32,164 bases of DNA from positions 1-32,164 of the forward strand of contig NZ_JAMOLN010000122.1 in NCBI RefSeq assembly GCF_024448165.1, read 5' to 3'. Of this stretch, positions 22,744-31,264 are shown piece by piece. The notes under the pieces were generated by a model. The model worked only from the letters and a program-made list of their open reading frames with translations, was not told the DNA's origin and made no database searches. Position numbers and translations under genes: made by a program. How positions within the stretch are numbered: the stretch's first letter is position 1; each line of letters begins with the position of its first letter. The DNA is from Streptomyces longispororuber (GTDB lineage: Bacteria > Actinomycetota > Actinomycetes > Streptomycetales > Streptomycetaceae).

Positions 22744-24828
22744 TCAGTCCGCCCGTCGGCTCAGCCGCCCCGGCCACCACGCCACCCGCCCCATGTCGTA
22801 CACGAGCGCGGGCACGAGCAGGGACCGGACGACGAGGGTGTCGAGCAGCACGCCGAACGCCACGATGAAGGCGATCTGCACCAGGAACGCCAGCGGGATG
22901 ACGCCGAGGGCGGCGAACGTGGCCGCCAGCACGACACCCGCCGAGGTGATCACACCGCCCGTGGCGACGAGCGCCCGCAGGATGCCGTCCCGGACACCGT
23001 GCTGCAGGGACTCCTCCCGGGCCCGCGACATCAGGAAGATGTTGTAGTCGACGCCCAGGGCCACGAGGAAGACGAACCCGTACAGCGGCACGGACGCGTC
23101 GGTGCCCGTGAAGCCCAGGACGTGCTCGAAGACCAGCGACGAAATCCCCAGCGTGGCAAGGAAGTTGAGGGCCACGGTGGCGACCAGGAGCACGGGCAGC
23201 AGCACGGAGCGCAGCAGCCCGATCAGGATCAGCAGGATGATGGCGAGGACGACGGGCACGATGAGCGCGCGGTCGCGTTCGGCCGTGTGCTGGGTGTCGT
23301 ACTGCTGCGCGGTGTAACCGCCGACGAGGGTGTCCGCGCCGTCGATCGGGTGCAGCGCCGTACGCAGCCGGGCGACCGTCTCCTTTGCCGCGTCGCTGTC
23401 CGCCGTGTCCCGCAGCGTGACATCGATCCTGACCCTGCCGTCCACGACGCGGGCCGGTCCGTCGCCCGGCCGGCCGCTCTCGGTGACCGGGACCGCGTCG
23501 GCCACGCCCTTCACCTGGGACGCCCGGCTGGTCACCGTCTTCTCGTGGGCCGCGTCGGCGATGACGACGGCCGGATTGCCGGAGCCGCCGGGGAAGTGCT
23601 CGGCGAGGGTGGCCTGTGCGGCGACGGACGGCGCGTCGTTGACGAAGATCTCGTCGAGCGGGACGCCCTTCGAGCTGAGGCCCGGGGCGAACGCGGCGCA
23701 GGCCAGGAGGCCGGCCAGGGCGACGGCCCAGATCCTGCGCGGCGCCTTCTCCACGGCGCGGGCGACCCGGCGCCACACGCCGTGGCCGCCGCCCGCCGCT
23801 TCCGCGGGACGCGGGCGGGCCGGCCAGTACGCGGCGTTGCCGAGCAGCACCAGGACGGCGGGCAGGAACGTGAGGGTGCTGAGCACGGCGCACACGATGC
23901 CGATGGCGCCGACGGGACCGAGGGCCCGGTTGTTGGTGAGGTCGCTGAGCAGCAGCGCGAGGAGCCCGAGGGCGACGGTCGCGGCGCTGGCCACGACGGC
24001 TCCGGCGGACCGCCGCAGGGCCGCCCTCGCCGCCGCGAACCGGTCCGCACCGCCCGCGAGTTCTTCGCGGAAGCGGGCGGTGAGCAGCAGTGCGTAGTCG
24101 GTGGCCGCGCCGATCACCAGGATCGAGAGGATGCCCTGCACCTGTCCGTCGACCCGGACGATGTCGTGGTCCGCCAGGACGTACACGACGGCGCAGGCGA
24201 CACCGAGGGCGAAGACGGCTCCGATGATGATCACGAAGGGCAGCAGCACGCTGCGGTAGACGAGCAGCAGGATCACCAGAACGGTGATCAGGGCCACGCC
24301 GAGCAGCAGTCCGTCGATGCCCGCGAAGGCGCCGGACAGATCCGCCTGGCTGGCCGCGGGGCCGGCCACGGCGGCCGTGGCGCCGCCGAGCGCGGCCGCC
24401 TTCTCCTCCACCCGGTCGAGCGTCGGGGCGAGCTCGTCACCGAGGTCGGGCCGGAGTTGGACCACCCCTTGGAGCGCCTTCTTGTCGTCCGAGGGAATGG
24501 CCGGGGACACCTGGCCCACGACACCCGGCGTGCCGCGCAGCGCGGCCAGCAGTCGGGTGGCCTCGGCCTGTTGGGCGGCGGTGAGGGGACCGGCGTCGTC
24601 CGCGGTCCAGACGACGATCGCCGGAAGCGTCTCGTCCTGCTGGAAGGCGCGCTGCGCCTCGATCACCCGGGTCGACTCCGCGCTGCGGGGCAGGAAGGCG
24701 GCCTGGTCGTTGGTCGCCACCTCGCCGAGCCGTCCGGCGTACGGGCCGAGCGTGCCGCCGACGGCGAGCCAGACGATGAGCAGGAGAAGAGGCACCAGCC
24801 AGCGGGTGCCTCGTGCGGGGCGGGACAT
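22744..24828 (-). CDS. MMPL/RND-family transporter
   Basis: A 694-residue MMPL-type RND transporter with the expected two repeats: an N-terminal helix, a large extracytoplasmic domain, a five-helix bundle, then the same again. The proton-relay motifs are present in both halves: GAATDYALLL and LGVDYNIFL. The family exports lipids, antibiotics or metal complexes from the inner membrane. I chose the ATG at 24828, with GGAG 7 nt upstream; a GTG at 24852 is the alternative. A MarR gene lies upstream on the same strand, with operator-like repeats in the 226-bp gap, so substrate-responsive efflux is likely. The substrate is unknown. Confidence 0.92.
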   Translation of the reverse strand: MSRPARGTRWLVPLLLLIVWLAVGGTLGPYAGRLGEVATNDQAAFLPRSAESTRVIEAQRAFQQDETLPAIVVWTADDAGPLTAAQQAEATRLLAALRGTPGVVGQVSPAIPSDDKKALQGVVQLRPDLGDELAPTLDRVEEKAAALGGATAAVAGPAASQADLSGAFAGIDGLLLGVALITVLVILLLVYRSVLLPFVIIIGAVFALGVACAVVYVLADHDIVRVDGQVQGILSILVIGAATDYALLLTARFREELAGGADRFAAARAALRRSAGAVVASAATVALGLLALLLSDLTNNRALGPVGAIGIVCAVLSTLTFLPAVLVLLGNAAYWPARPRPAEAAGGGHGVWRRVARAVEKAPRRIWAVALAGLLACAAFAPGLSSKGVPLDEIFVNDAPSVAAQATLAEHFPGGSGNPAVVIADAAHEKTVTSRASQVKGVADAVPVTESGRPGDGPARVVDGRVRIDVTLRDTADSDAAKETVARLRTALHPIDGADTLVGGYTAQQYDTQHTAERDRALIVPVVLAIILLILIGLLRSVLLPVLLVATVALNFLATLGISSLVFEHVLGFTGTDASVPLYGFVFLVALGVDYNIFLMSRAREESLQHGVRDGILRALVATGGVITSAGVVLAATFAALGVIPLAFLVQIAFIVAFGVLLDTLVVRSLLVPALVYDMGRVAWWPGRLSRRAD

Positions 24829-24904
24829 GGGGCTCCAGAGGTGAGGAGTCACGGCAGGACGGAGTCAGGACGGGGAGAAGTCAGGTCGGAGTCAGGCCCA
24901 GAAG

Positions 24905-24935
24905 ACTCAATGAGAAAGTATCTCAATGATTGAGT
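24905..24935. promoter_or_regulatory. Nested inverted repeats, MarR operator candidate
   Basis: Three overlapping dyads occur within 31 bp of unusually AT-rich DNA: ACTCAAT (24905-24911) with ATTGAGT (24929-24935); TGAGA-AAGTA-TCTCA (24911-24925); and CTCAAT-G-ATTGAG (24922-24934). They lie 77 bp upstream of the MMPL start and downstream of the marR gene, the usual arrangement for MarR control of an efflux gene. Confidence 0.65.
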
Positions 24936-25054
24936 TATATCGTGGCGTGGTCGCCCCGGGCACAGAGGGTCCGTGGATCGCGGATCCTCCGTGCCGAGCC
25001 GGTCGTACCCCTGTTTCCGCCCGACCCCGCCCCGCGGATGCGGCCGGTCCGGAT

Positions 25055-25573
25055 TCAGACGCGCGGGGTGCGGATCGTCGCGAGTTCCCCGTTGAGCGCG
25101 CCCAGGAACCGCAGCACCACGGCCAGTTCGTCCTCGCTGAAGCCGCCGCGCACGTGCTCCGTGGCCTCGGCCAGGGGCTGGAAGTAGGTCCGGGCCGCGG
25201 CCTGGGCGCCGGGCACGTAGTGGAGGTGGACCACGCGCCGGTCGCTGCTCTCGCGCACCCGGCTGATGTGTCCCGCACGCTCCAGCCGGTCCACGCAGGC
25301 GCTCACCGCGCCGGAGGTCAGGCCCAGGTGGTCGCGCAGCCGGCTCGGCGTGAGGGGTTCCTCCGCGTCGAGGATGGCGGCGAGCGCCTGGACGTCGGTG
25401 GTGTGCAGTTCCTGTCCCGCGGCGAAACCGTGCACGAGACGGTTCATCTCCCCGTTCATGCGCCGCAGTTGGACGGCGAGCGCGCGCAGGTCCGGATGGG
25501 ACACGGGCGCGGCGCCGCCGCTCCCGTGCGTGTACTCCGTGGTCTTGTCGTCGTCCGGTTCGGCCCTGTTCAC
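25055..25573 (-). CDS. MarR-family transcriptional regulator
   Basis: A 172-residue MarR-type regulator. The winged helix spans about residues 57-120 with TPSRLRDHLGLTSGAVSACVDRLERAGH as helix-turn-helix and SRVRESSDRRVVHLHYV as wing (the conserved DRR is present). Flanking helices form the dimer interface. The N-terminal 25 residues are polar and probably disordered. Start is GTG at 25573. It is transcribed toward the MMPL transporter gene and is probably its repressor, binding the repeats at 24905-24935. Confidence 0.9.
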   Translation of the reverse strand: MNRAEPDDDKTTEYTHGSGGAAPVSHPDLRALAVQLRRMNGEMNRLVHGFAAGQELHTTDVQALAAILDAEEPLTPSRLRDHLGLTSGAVSACVDRLERAGHISRVRESSDRRVVHLHYVPGAQAAARTYFQPLAEATEHVRGGFSEDELAVVLRFLGALNGELATIRTPRV

Positions 25574-25610
25574 CGCACCACCCTATAGGCGGGTCACCAG
25601 GGCCGCGGGC

Positions 25611-26021
25611 TCAGCCGAACTCGTCGAACGGAGTGACGCGGCGGTAGGCGGACCGGGCGTGCAGCAGGCGCCCGATGGCGGTGCCCGCGACGGTGGCGAG
25701 CAGCAGGCAGGCCATCCATCCGGGATCGCGGTGCCCGGCCCAGGAGAGCTCGCCGGTCGGTTCGGTGCCGAGCACGTTCAGGCACACCCAGCACAGGGCG
25801 GCGGTCCCCGGGGCGGCCACGAAACGGCCGCGCAGGCCGAGGGCCGCGGCGAGCAGCGAGAGCGTCATGAGGGCGAGGCCCGTGCGGTCGAGCACGCCCA
25901 GGACGTCGAGGAGTGCCACCAGCACGAACGCGCTCCCGTAGGCGACCGTCCAGGTCAGGGGCGTCGCCCACGGCTCAGGGACCTGCCGGGCGCCACGACC
26001 GATCAAGCGCCACTCCACCAT
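25611..26021 (-). CDS. Small membrane protein of unknown function
   Basis: A 136-residue protein with four hydrophobic segments (about residues 24-45, 50-63, 69-83, 101-118) and a polar tail ending VTPFDEFG. No family is recognised. The ATG at 26021 has a strong GGAGGGAG ribosome binding site 7 nt upstream; an in-frame start at 26042 is less likely. It lies 37 bp upstream of the MarR gene on the same strand and could be cotranscribed with it, but nothing else links it to efflux. Confidence 0.65.
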   Translation of the reverse strand: MVEWRLIGRGARQVPEPWATPLTWTVAYGSAFVLVALLDVLGVLDRTGLALMTLSLLAAALGLRGRFVAAPGTAALCWVCLNVLGTEPTGELSWAGHRDPGWMACLLLATVAGTAIGRLLHARSAYRRVTPFDEFG

Positions 26022-26080
26022 CTCCGACTCCCTCCCGCGCACCGCGCGCCCCGGGCGTCGGCCCGCCCCGCGTCCGTCCG

Positions 26081-26109
26081 CCCCGGCGAAGAACGCTACC
26101 CCGCCGGGG
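26081..26109 (-). terminator. Possible terminator after the PEP mutase-family gene
   Basis: CCCCGGCG (26081-26088) and CGCCGGGG (26102-26109) form an 8-bp exact stem with a 13-nt loop. It lies about 90 bp after the stop at 26200 and before the small membrane protein. The rest of the 26022-26199 gap shows no clear feature. Confidence 0.4.
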
Positions 26110-26199
26110 TGGAGGGCGCGGAGACACCCCTGGCGATGAGGGCCGGCCGGCGCGCACGGTCATCAGCACCGGCGGGGCGCGAGCGGCCGACGCCCGGCG

Positions 26200-27027
26200 T
26201 CACTCCGACGAGTGACGGGCGGCGGGCGCCGACAGCAGCCCGTTGAGTTCGCCGAAGTCGACGGCGTCCGCGAGCGGGGCGTAGCCGCCGGTGCCGAGCA
26301 GCTCCTGCGCGGTCCGGCGGGCGGCCGTGTACGCGGCCTGGGCCACGCCCGATCCGAGGCTGACGCGGGCGACACCGACGGCTCCGAACTCGGCGACCGA
26401 CGGAGCGCCGGGCCCCGCCATGACGTTCAGCGGCACGGGGATCTCGGCCGCCAGCTCGGCGACGGTGTCGAGGTCGGTGACGCCGGGGACGAAGATGCCG
26501 TCCGCGCCCGCCTCCACGTACCGGTGGGCCCGCTCCAGGGTCTCCTTGAGGCGGGTCCCGTCCTCCCCGAGCCCGAACAGGTACGTGTCGATCCTGGCGT
26601 TGAGGAACAGGTCGGCGCCGACGGCGTCGCGGGCCGCCGCGAGCCGGGCGGCGAGGTCGGCCGGGGGCCGGGTGCCGTCCTCGATGTTGACCCCGGCCGC
26701 ACCCGCCGCGACGACCTGCCGGACCGTCTCGGCCACGTCGTCCGGTCCGTCGCCGTAGCCGGTCTCGATGTCGGCCGTGACCGGGACCGTGACGGCCGCC
26801 GTGATCCGGGAGATCGCCGCCACGGCCTCGTCGCGGGTGAGCGCGTCGCCGTCCGGGCAGCCGAGGGACCAGGCCACTCCGGCGCTGGTCGTGGCGATCG
26901 CGGGCGCCCCGGCGGACTCGACGATCAGAGCGCTGGCGACGTCCCAGGCGTTGGCGAGGGCGAGGGGCCGGGCAGGGGTGTGCAGGGCGCGGAAGGTGTG
27001 GACGGAGTCCTGCTGCGTGGTGGTCAT
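26200..27027 (-). CDS. PEP mutase/isocitrate lyase family enzyme
   Basis: A 275-residue TIM-barrel protein of the isocitrate lyase/PEP mutase superfamily. Metal-binding residues are visible in TADIETGYG (D86, E88), and NIEDG (114-118) is conserved. The flexible-loop lyase motif with catalytic cysteine (K-K/R-C-G-H) is absent, so it is neither a true isocitrate lyase nor a methylisocitrate lyase. Related proteins include oxaloacetate acetylhydrolases and phosphonopyruvate-handling enzymes, but no phosphonate genes are nearby. The reaction is therefore open. Start ATG 27027; divergent from the GNAT gene. Confidence 0.82.
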   Translation of the reverse strand: MTTTQQDSVHTFRALHTPARPLALANAWDVASALIVESAGAPAIATTSAGVAWSLGCPDGDALTRDEAVAAISRITAAVTVPVTADIETGYGDGPDDVAETVRQVVAAGAAGVNIEDGTRPPADLAARLAAARDAVGADLFLNARIDTYLFGLGEDGTRLKETLERAHRYVEAGADGIFVPGVTDLDTVAELAAEIPVPLNVMAGPGAPSVAEFGAVGVARVSLGSGVAQAAYTAARRTAQELLGTGGYAPLADAVDFGELNGLLSAPAARHSSE

Positions 27028-27096
27028 GGGCGAAGTCAAACAGCTCCCGGACGCTCCCGGCTGGCGAGAATCCGACATCCACGTCCGGCCCGTTCA

Positions 27097-27154
27097 GGGT
27101 CGCTTCCGGGGGTCGCTTCAGGGTCCTTCCGGGGGGCTTCCGGTTCGCTTCCGG
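27097..27154. repeat. Imperfect short tandem repeats upstream of the GNAT gene
   Basis: About five degenerate copies of a 10-14 nt unit close to GGTCGCTTCCGG follow one another between the PEP mutase-family start and the GNAT start. The 150-bp divergent gap contains little else recognisable. Confidence 0.6.
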
Positions 27155-27177
27155 ACGTGATCGGCGATGCTGACGCG

Positions 27178-27591
27178 ATGAGCGAGGAGATCATGTACAC
27201 CTGGCGCGCGCCGCTGACCGACGACGAACTCGTCGGTCTCGTCCGGTCCCACGGCGGCCGCGGCGAACCGGGCTGGTGGGACCGGATCCGGCGGCACAGT
27301 CTGGGCTGGGTCTGCGCCCGCGAGCCGGGCGGGCTGCTCGTCGGGTTCGTCAACGTGGCCTGGGACGGCGGCGATCACGCCTTCCTGCTCGACACCAAGA
27401 CGCGTGGCTCGCACCAGCGGCGCGGCATCGCGACCGAGGTCGTCCGGCTCGCGGCGGACCGGGCGCGGGCCGCGGGGTGCGAGTGGCTGCACGTGGACTT
27501 CGAGCCGCGGCTGCGGGCCTTCTACGTCGACGCCTGCGGATTCCGGCCTACCGAGGCGGGGCTGATCCACCTGTCGGACCCGGCGGGGTGA
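27178..27591 (+). CDS. GNAT-family N-acetyltransferase
   Basis: A 137-residue GCN5-related acetyltransferase. The acetyl-CoA pyrophosphate loop is QRRGIA (80-85, the Q/RxxGxG/A motif), followed by an amphipathic helix ATEVVRLAADRARAAGC and the C-terminal strand FYVDACGFRPTEAGL typical of the fold. The acceptor substrate is not predictable. The ATG at 27178 lacks a good ribosome binding site; an ATG at 27193 follows GAGGAG very closely and is an alternative. Single gene, divergent from the PEP mutase-family enzyme. Confidence 0.85.
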   Translation: MSEEIMYTWRAPLTDDELVGLVRSHGGRGEPGWWDRIRRHSLGWVCAREPGGLLVGFVNVAWDGGDHAFLLDTKTRGSHQRRGIATEVVRLAADRARAAGCEWLHVDFEPRLRAFYVDACGFRPTEAGLIHLSDPAG

Positions 27592-27634
27592 CCCTGACCG
27601 TCCCTACCTTCCTTACTGCCGAGTACGATCGCGG

Positions 27635-27652
27635 GCGCACGTTCCCGTGCGC
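27635..27652. terminator. Small hairpin between GNAT and peroxiredoxin genes
   Basis: GCGCACG (27635-27641) and CGTGCGC (27646-27652) form a 7-bp stem with a TTCC tetraloop. It could terminate the GNAT transcript or lie in the peroxiredoxin leader. Confidence 0.35.
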
Positions 27653-27661
27653 ATGTCCCCG

Positions 27662-27687
27662 CCCGCATCCGAAGCCCGCATCCGAAG
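27662..27687. repeat. 13-bp exact tandem duplication
   Basis: CCCGCATCCGAAG occurs twice in direct succession (27662-27674, 27675-27687), with a partial third copy, CCCGCATCC, at 27705. It lies just upstream of the peroxiredoxin start. Confidence 0.8.
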
Positions 27688-27701
27688 CAGTGGAGTGCCC
27701 C

Positions 27702-28175
27702 GTGCCCGCATCCAGCCGGATCCAAGTCGGTACCGTCGTCGACGACTTCACGCTGCCCGACGAGACGGGTACACCCCGGTCGCTGTCGTCGCTGCTCGCC
27801 GAAGGGCCGGTCGTCGTCTTCTTCTATCCGGCGGCGATGACGCCCGGCTGCACCGCCGAGGCCTGTCACTTCCGGGACCTGGCCGCCGAGTTCGCCGCGG
27901 TGGGCGCCCGGCCGGTCGGGATCAGCTCGGACGCCGTCGAGAAGCAGCGCGAATTCGCGGGGCAGCACACGCTCGGCTTCCCGCTGCTGTCCGATCCGGA
28001 GGGCGAGGTGCGCGGCCGGTTCGGGGTGGCCCGCGGGTTCGGTCCGTTGCCGACCAAGCGGGCCACCTTCGTCATCGGGACCGACCGGCGCGTCCTCGAA
28101 GTGGTGCGCTCCGAGTTCCGGATGAGCGCGCACGCGGACCGCGCCCTGGCGGTGCTGCGGGCAGCGGCCGAGTAG
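27702..28175 (+). CDS. bcp: Peroxiredoxin, PrxQ/Bcp type
   Basis: A 157-residue thiol peroxidase of the AhpC/TSA superfamily, reducing hydroperoxides with thioredoxin. The peroxidatic C50 and resolving C55 lie in TPGCTAEAC, the spacing of PrxQ/Bcp enzymes that resolve within one subunit. The rest follows the family (FFYPAAMTPGC, GFPLLSDPEGEV, RATFVIG). I chose GTG at 27702, with GGAG six bases upstream; upstream codons in the frame belong to the repeat region. It is convergent with the siderophore permease gene, 39 bp apart, without a clear terminator. Confidence 0.9.
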   Translation: MPASSRIQVGTVVDDFTLPDETGTPRSLSSLLAEGPVVVFFYPAAMTPGCTAEACHFRDLAAEFAAVGARPVGISSDAVEKQREFAGQHTLGFPLLSDPEGEVRGRFGVARGFGPLPTKRATFVIGTDRRVLEVVRSEFRMSAHADRALAVLRAAAE

Positions 28176-28214
28176 AGCCGAACAGACCCGAGCAGACCTG
28201 CGCGGACCTGCGCG

Positions 28215-30281
28215 CTACCGCCGGCTGCGTACCAGCAGGTACACGAAGTACGGCGTGCCGACGACCGCCGTCATCAGTCCCGCGCCGAGCTGGGCCGGGG
28301 CGATGACGGTGCGGCCCAGCAGGTCGGAGACGCAGACGAGGGTTCCGCCGAGCAGCATCGCGACGGGTACGACCCGCACGTGCCGGCGGCCCACCAGGGC
28401 GCGGGCCGCGTGCGGCGCCACCAGCCCGACGAAGCCGATCGTGCCGGCGGCGGCCACCGCGGTGGCGCTGAGCAGCACGCTCAGGACGAGGAAGCCGAGG
28501 CGTCCGCGGCCGAGGTCGAGACCGAGCAGGCGCGGGGTGTCCTCGTCGAGGGAGACGAGGTCGAGTTCCCTGCGCCGGACCACGGTCACGGCGGTCGCCA
28601 CGACCAGCACCACGGCGACCGGCAGCAGGTCGGGAGCGGTCCTCCCGTAGGTCGAACCCGACAGCCAGATCAGGGCCTTGGTGGCGCTGAACCGGTCGGT
28701 GAGCACGATCAGCAGGCTGATCAGCGCCGTCGTCCCGGCGGCGACGCCGACCCCGACGAGGACGAGCCGGCTCTGCCGGAAGCCGCCCTTCGCGGCGAGG
28801 CCGAAGACGACGCAGGCGCTGACCGCGGCGCCCGCGAAGGCCGCCGCCGCGATGCTCCAGGACCCGGCGCCGGGCGCCGAGGTGACGAGCAGGACCGCGC
28901 CGAGCGCGGCGCCGCCGGAGACCCCGAGGACGCCGGGTTCGGCGAGCGGGTTGCGGGTCACCGACTGCACGAGCGTGCCGGACAGGGCCAGTGCGGCACC
29001 GGCGCAGAGGGCGGCGAGCACGCGGGGCATCCGGGTGTCGAGGACGAACGTGACGGCCTGGCCCGCCTGTCCGCGCGCCCAGTTCACGACGTCGCCCAGG
29101 AGCAGGGTGCTGTCGCCGATGAGGACCGCGCCGATCGTGGCGCCGACCAGCGCCGCCACCAGGACGACGACGGTGACCGTGAACGCCGTACGGCTCGGGA
29201 TGCGCAGCCGGTCCGGCGCGGCCGCGGCGTCGCTGTCGCGCATGCGCACGGCCATGACGACGAGGAAGACGGCGCCGACGGCGCTGGTGATGATGCCCGT
29301 GGGCACGGTGACCGCGGTCTCGGCCGAGGTGACCGCGCGCAGCAGCACGTCGGAGCCGAGGACGAGGGCGGCGCCGACCAGGCCCGCGACGGGGATGCGC
29401 GTCCGGTGCCGGACGAGCGGTCGCACCCGGCGGGCGAGCGGCCGGACGAGGGCCGGGGCGCACAGTCCGACGAAGCCGATCGGGCCCGCGAGGGTGACGG
29501 CTGCGGCGGACAGCAGTGAGGCGAGGACGACGGCGGTGACGCGGGTGCCGCGGACCGGGACGCCGAGGCCGCGGGCCGCGTCGTCGCCGAGGCCGAGGGC
29601 GTCGACGCGGCGGGCGAGCAGCACGAGTCCGCCGAGGGCGGCGAGGACGACGGGCGCCATGCGCACGACGCCGTCGAAGCCGTTCTGGCTGATGCTGCCC
29701 TGGGCCCACTGGTAGAGCCCGTCGGTCGATTCGGGGAACAGCAGGAGCAACGCCTCGGTGACGGCGTTGAGTCCGAGGGCGAGCGCGCTGCCCGCCAGGA
29801 CGAGCCGGACGCCGCCCGCGCCGCGGCCGGCGAGGGTGAGCACGACGGCGGCCGCGCCGAGCCCGCCGACGAACGCGACCGTGGAGGACGCGAGCAGCGG
29901 CAGGGTGGCACCGGTGACGGTGAGGATGCCGAGGGCGAGGTACGAACCGGCGTTGACGGCGAGGGTGTCCGGCGAGGCGAGCACGTTGCGGCTCACCGCC
30001 TGGAGCGCCGCGCCGGCCGCGCCGAGCGCGACGCCGACCAGGATCCCGGCCACCATGCGGGGCAGCCGGGAGGCGACGAGGACGGAGGCGTCGCCCGCCT
30101 CGGCCTGTCCGGTGAGGGCCTTCCAGACCTGGCTCGGGCCGACGGAGGCGGTGCCCTGGGTGATGTCGACGACGGCGAGCACGGCGACGAGGAGGACGAG
30201 CCCGGCCGTCACCGCGACGGCGCCCGACGAGGTCGCGGCCGTACGCTCGGGCGTGACGGTGGGGGTTGCGGTGACGGCCAT
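28215..30281 (-). CDS. Fused double FecCD-type iron-siderophore permease
   Basis: A 688-residue permease made of two complete FecCD units in one chain, like FhuB. The first half contains GAALQAVSRNVLASPDTLAVNAG, GPIGFVGL and its end near residue 345. The second contains GTLVQSVTRNPLAEPGVLGVSGG and GTIGFVGLVAPHAAR. Each half has the expected ten or so helices, so a single chain provides the whole channel. The ATG at 30281 lies 5 nt after the stop of the binding protein. With the lipoprotein and ATPase it forms a complete ferric-siderophore importer. Confidence 0.94.
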   Translation of the reverse strand: MAVTATPTVTPERTAATSSGAVAVTAGLVLLVAVLAVVDITQGTASVGPSQVWKALTGQAEAGDASVLVASRLPRMVAGILVGVALGAAGAALQAVSRNVLASPDTLAVNAGSYLALGILTVTGATLPLLASSTVAFVGGLGAAAVVLTLAGRGAGGVRLVLAGSALALGLNAVTEALLLLFPESTDGLYQWAQGSISQNGFDGVVRMAPVVLAALGGLVLLARRVDALGLGDDAARGLGVPVRGTRVTAVVLASLLSAAAVTLAGPIGFVGLCAPALVRPLARRVRPLVRHRTRIPVAGLVGAALVLGSDVLLRAVTSAETAVTVPTGIITSAVGAVFLVVMAVRMRDSDAAAAPDRLRIPSRTAFTVTVVVLVAALVGATIGAVLIGDSTLLLGDVVNWARGQAGQAVTFVLDTRMPRVLAALCAGAALALSGTLVQSVTRNPLAEPGVLGVSGGAALGAVLLVTSAPGAGSWSIAAAAFAGAAVSACVVFGLAAKGGFRQSRLVLVGVGVAAGTTALISLLIVLTDRFSATKALIWLSGSTYGRTAPDLLPVAVVLVVATAVTVVRRRELDLVSLDEDTPRLLGLDLGRGRLGFLVLSVLLSATAVAAAGTIGFVGLVAPHAARALVGRRHVRVVPVAMLLGGTLVCVSDLLGRTVIAPAQLGAGLMTAVVGTPYFVYLLVRSRR

Positions 30282-30286
30282 GGCTG

Positions 30287-31264
30287 CTACTTCGTCAGGG
30301 CGCCGACGAGGGCGTCGATGTACTGCTCCATCGACTTCGGTCCGCCGAACATCCAGATGCCGTCGGGCAGTCGGTGGACGTCCCCGGCCTTCACGAACGG
30401 CAGCGACTTCCAGACGGAGTTGCCGGCGAGGTCCTTGGTGAAGACGTCGCCCTCCGACTTGTTTCCGATGTAGGCGAACTGCGTCTTGTCGCCGAGCCCG
30501 GTGAGGCCCTCGACGTCGGTGGTGGCGAGTCCGTAGTCCTTGTCGCCCTTGATCTTCCAGGCGTTCTTCAGACCGAGGTCCTCGTTGACGGCGCCCACCT
30601 GGGAACCGCTCGTGTAGGCGCGCACGGAGACCTGGTTGGAGGCCGCGTAGCCGTCGGCGAAGGCGATCGACGCGCCGTCGAGTCCGGCGTCCTTCAGGGC
30701 CTTCTTGCCCTCGGCGACCTTGGCCTCGTAGGACTTCTCGGCGGCCTTCGCCGCGTCCTCCTTGCCGGTGGCCCTGGCGATGAGGTCGAGCGTGTCCGTC
30801 ATCTGGCCGATCTGGTCGGCGGCGTCGGCAGACGTGACCTGGAGGACCGGGGCGATCTTCTTCATCTGCTTGATCGCGGACGCCGACAGGTCGGTGGTCG
30901 CGACGATCAGGTCGGGGGTGAGCCCGGCGATGGTGTCCATGCTGGGCTCGCCGCGGGTGCCGATGTCCTTGGGCGAGTTGGTGAGCGGGGCGGCCTTGTC
31001 CCACGTCGTGTAGCCCTTGACGTCGGCGACGCCGACCGGGTCGACGCCGAGGGTGACGAGGGACTCCACGACGTTCCACTCGGTGCCGACGACCTTGGTG
31101 GCCGGGCGGTCGAGACGCACCTTCGCGCCGTTCGCGTCGGTGAGGGTGATCTTCTGGGACTTGCTGTCCGCGGCCGGCTTCGCGGGCTCGGAGGAGCCGC
31201 AGCCGGACAGGAGGAGGGCCGCGGCGGTGCCGGCGGCGGCGGTGAGGAGGGCGGCGCTTCTCAT
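30287..31264 (-). CDS. Iron-siderophore-binding lipoprotein
   Basis: A 325-residue substrate-binding protein of the FecB/FhuD class (PBP_like helical-backbone type). The signal peptide ends in the lipobox LLLSGC with C22 as lipidation site. The mature part has VVGTEWNVVESLVTLGVDPVGVAD and the TPDLIVAT strand typical of the class. The ATG overlaps the ATPase stop by 4 nt. The siderophore is not predictable from sequence; hydroxamates are common ligands in streptomycetes. No siderophore biosynthesis gene is present in the window. Confidence 0.93.
   Translation of the reverse strand: MRSAALLTAAAGTAAALLLSGCGSSEPAKPAADSKSQKITLTDANGAKVRLDRPATKVVGTEWNVVESLVTLGVDPVGVADVKGYTTWDKAAPLTNSPKDIGTRGEPSMDTIAGLTPDLIVATTDLSASAIKQMKKIAPVLQVTSADAADQIGQMTDTLDLIARATGKEDAAKAAEKSYEAKVAEGKKALKDAGLDGASIAFADGYAASNQVSVRAYTSGSQVGAVNEDLGLKNAWKIKGDKDYGLATTDVEGLTGLGDKTQFAYIGNKSEGDVFTKDLAGNSVWKSLPFVKAGDVHRLPDGIWMFGGPKSMEQYIDALVGALTK

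Noticed and set aside
22999..24933. Plus-strand open frame opposite the MMPL transporter
   Set aside because: Antisense to a complete RND transporter; translation is hydrophilic low-complexity sequence without motifs.
28176..28214. Short repeats of GACCTGCGCG type between the peroxiredoxin and permease genes
   Set aside because: Too short and imperfect to call a repeat or terminator; the 39-bp gap shows no convincing hairpin.
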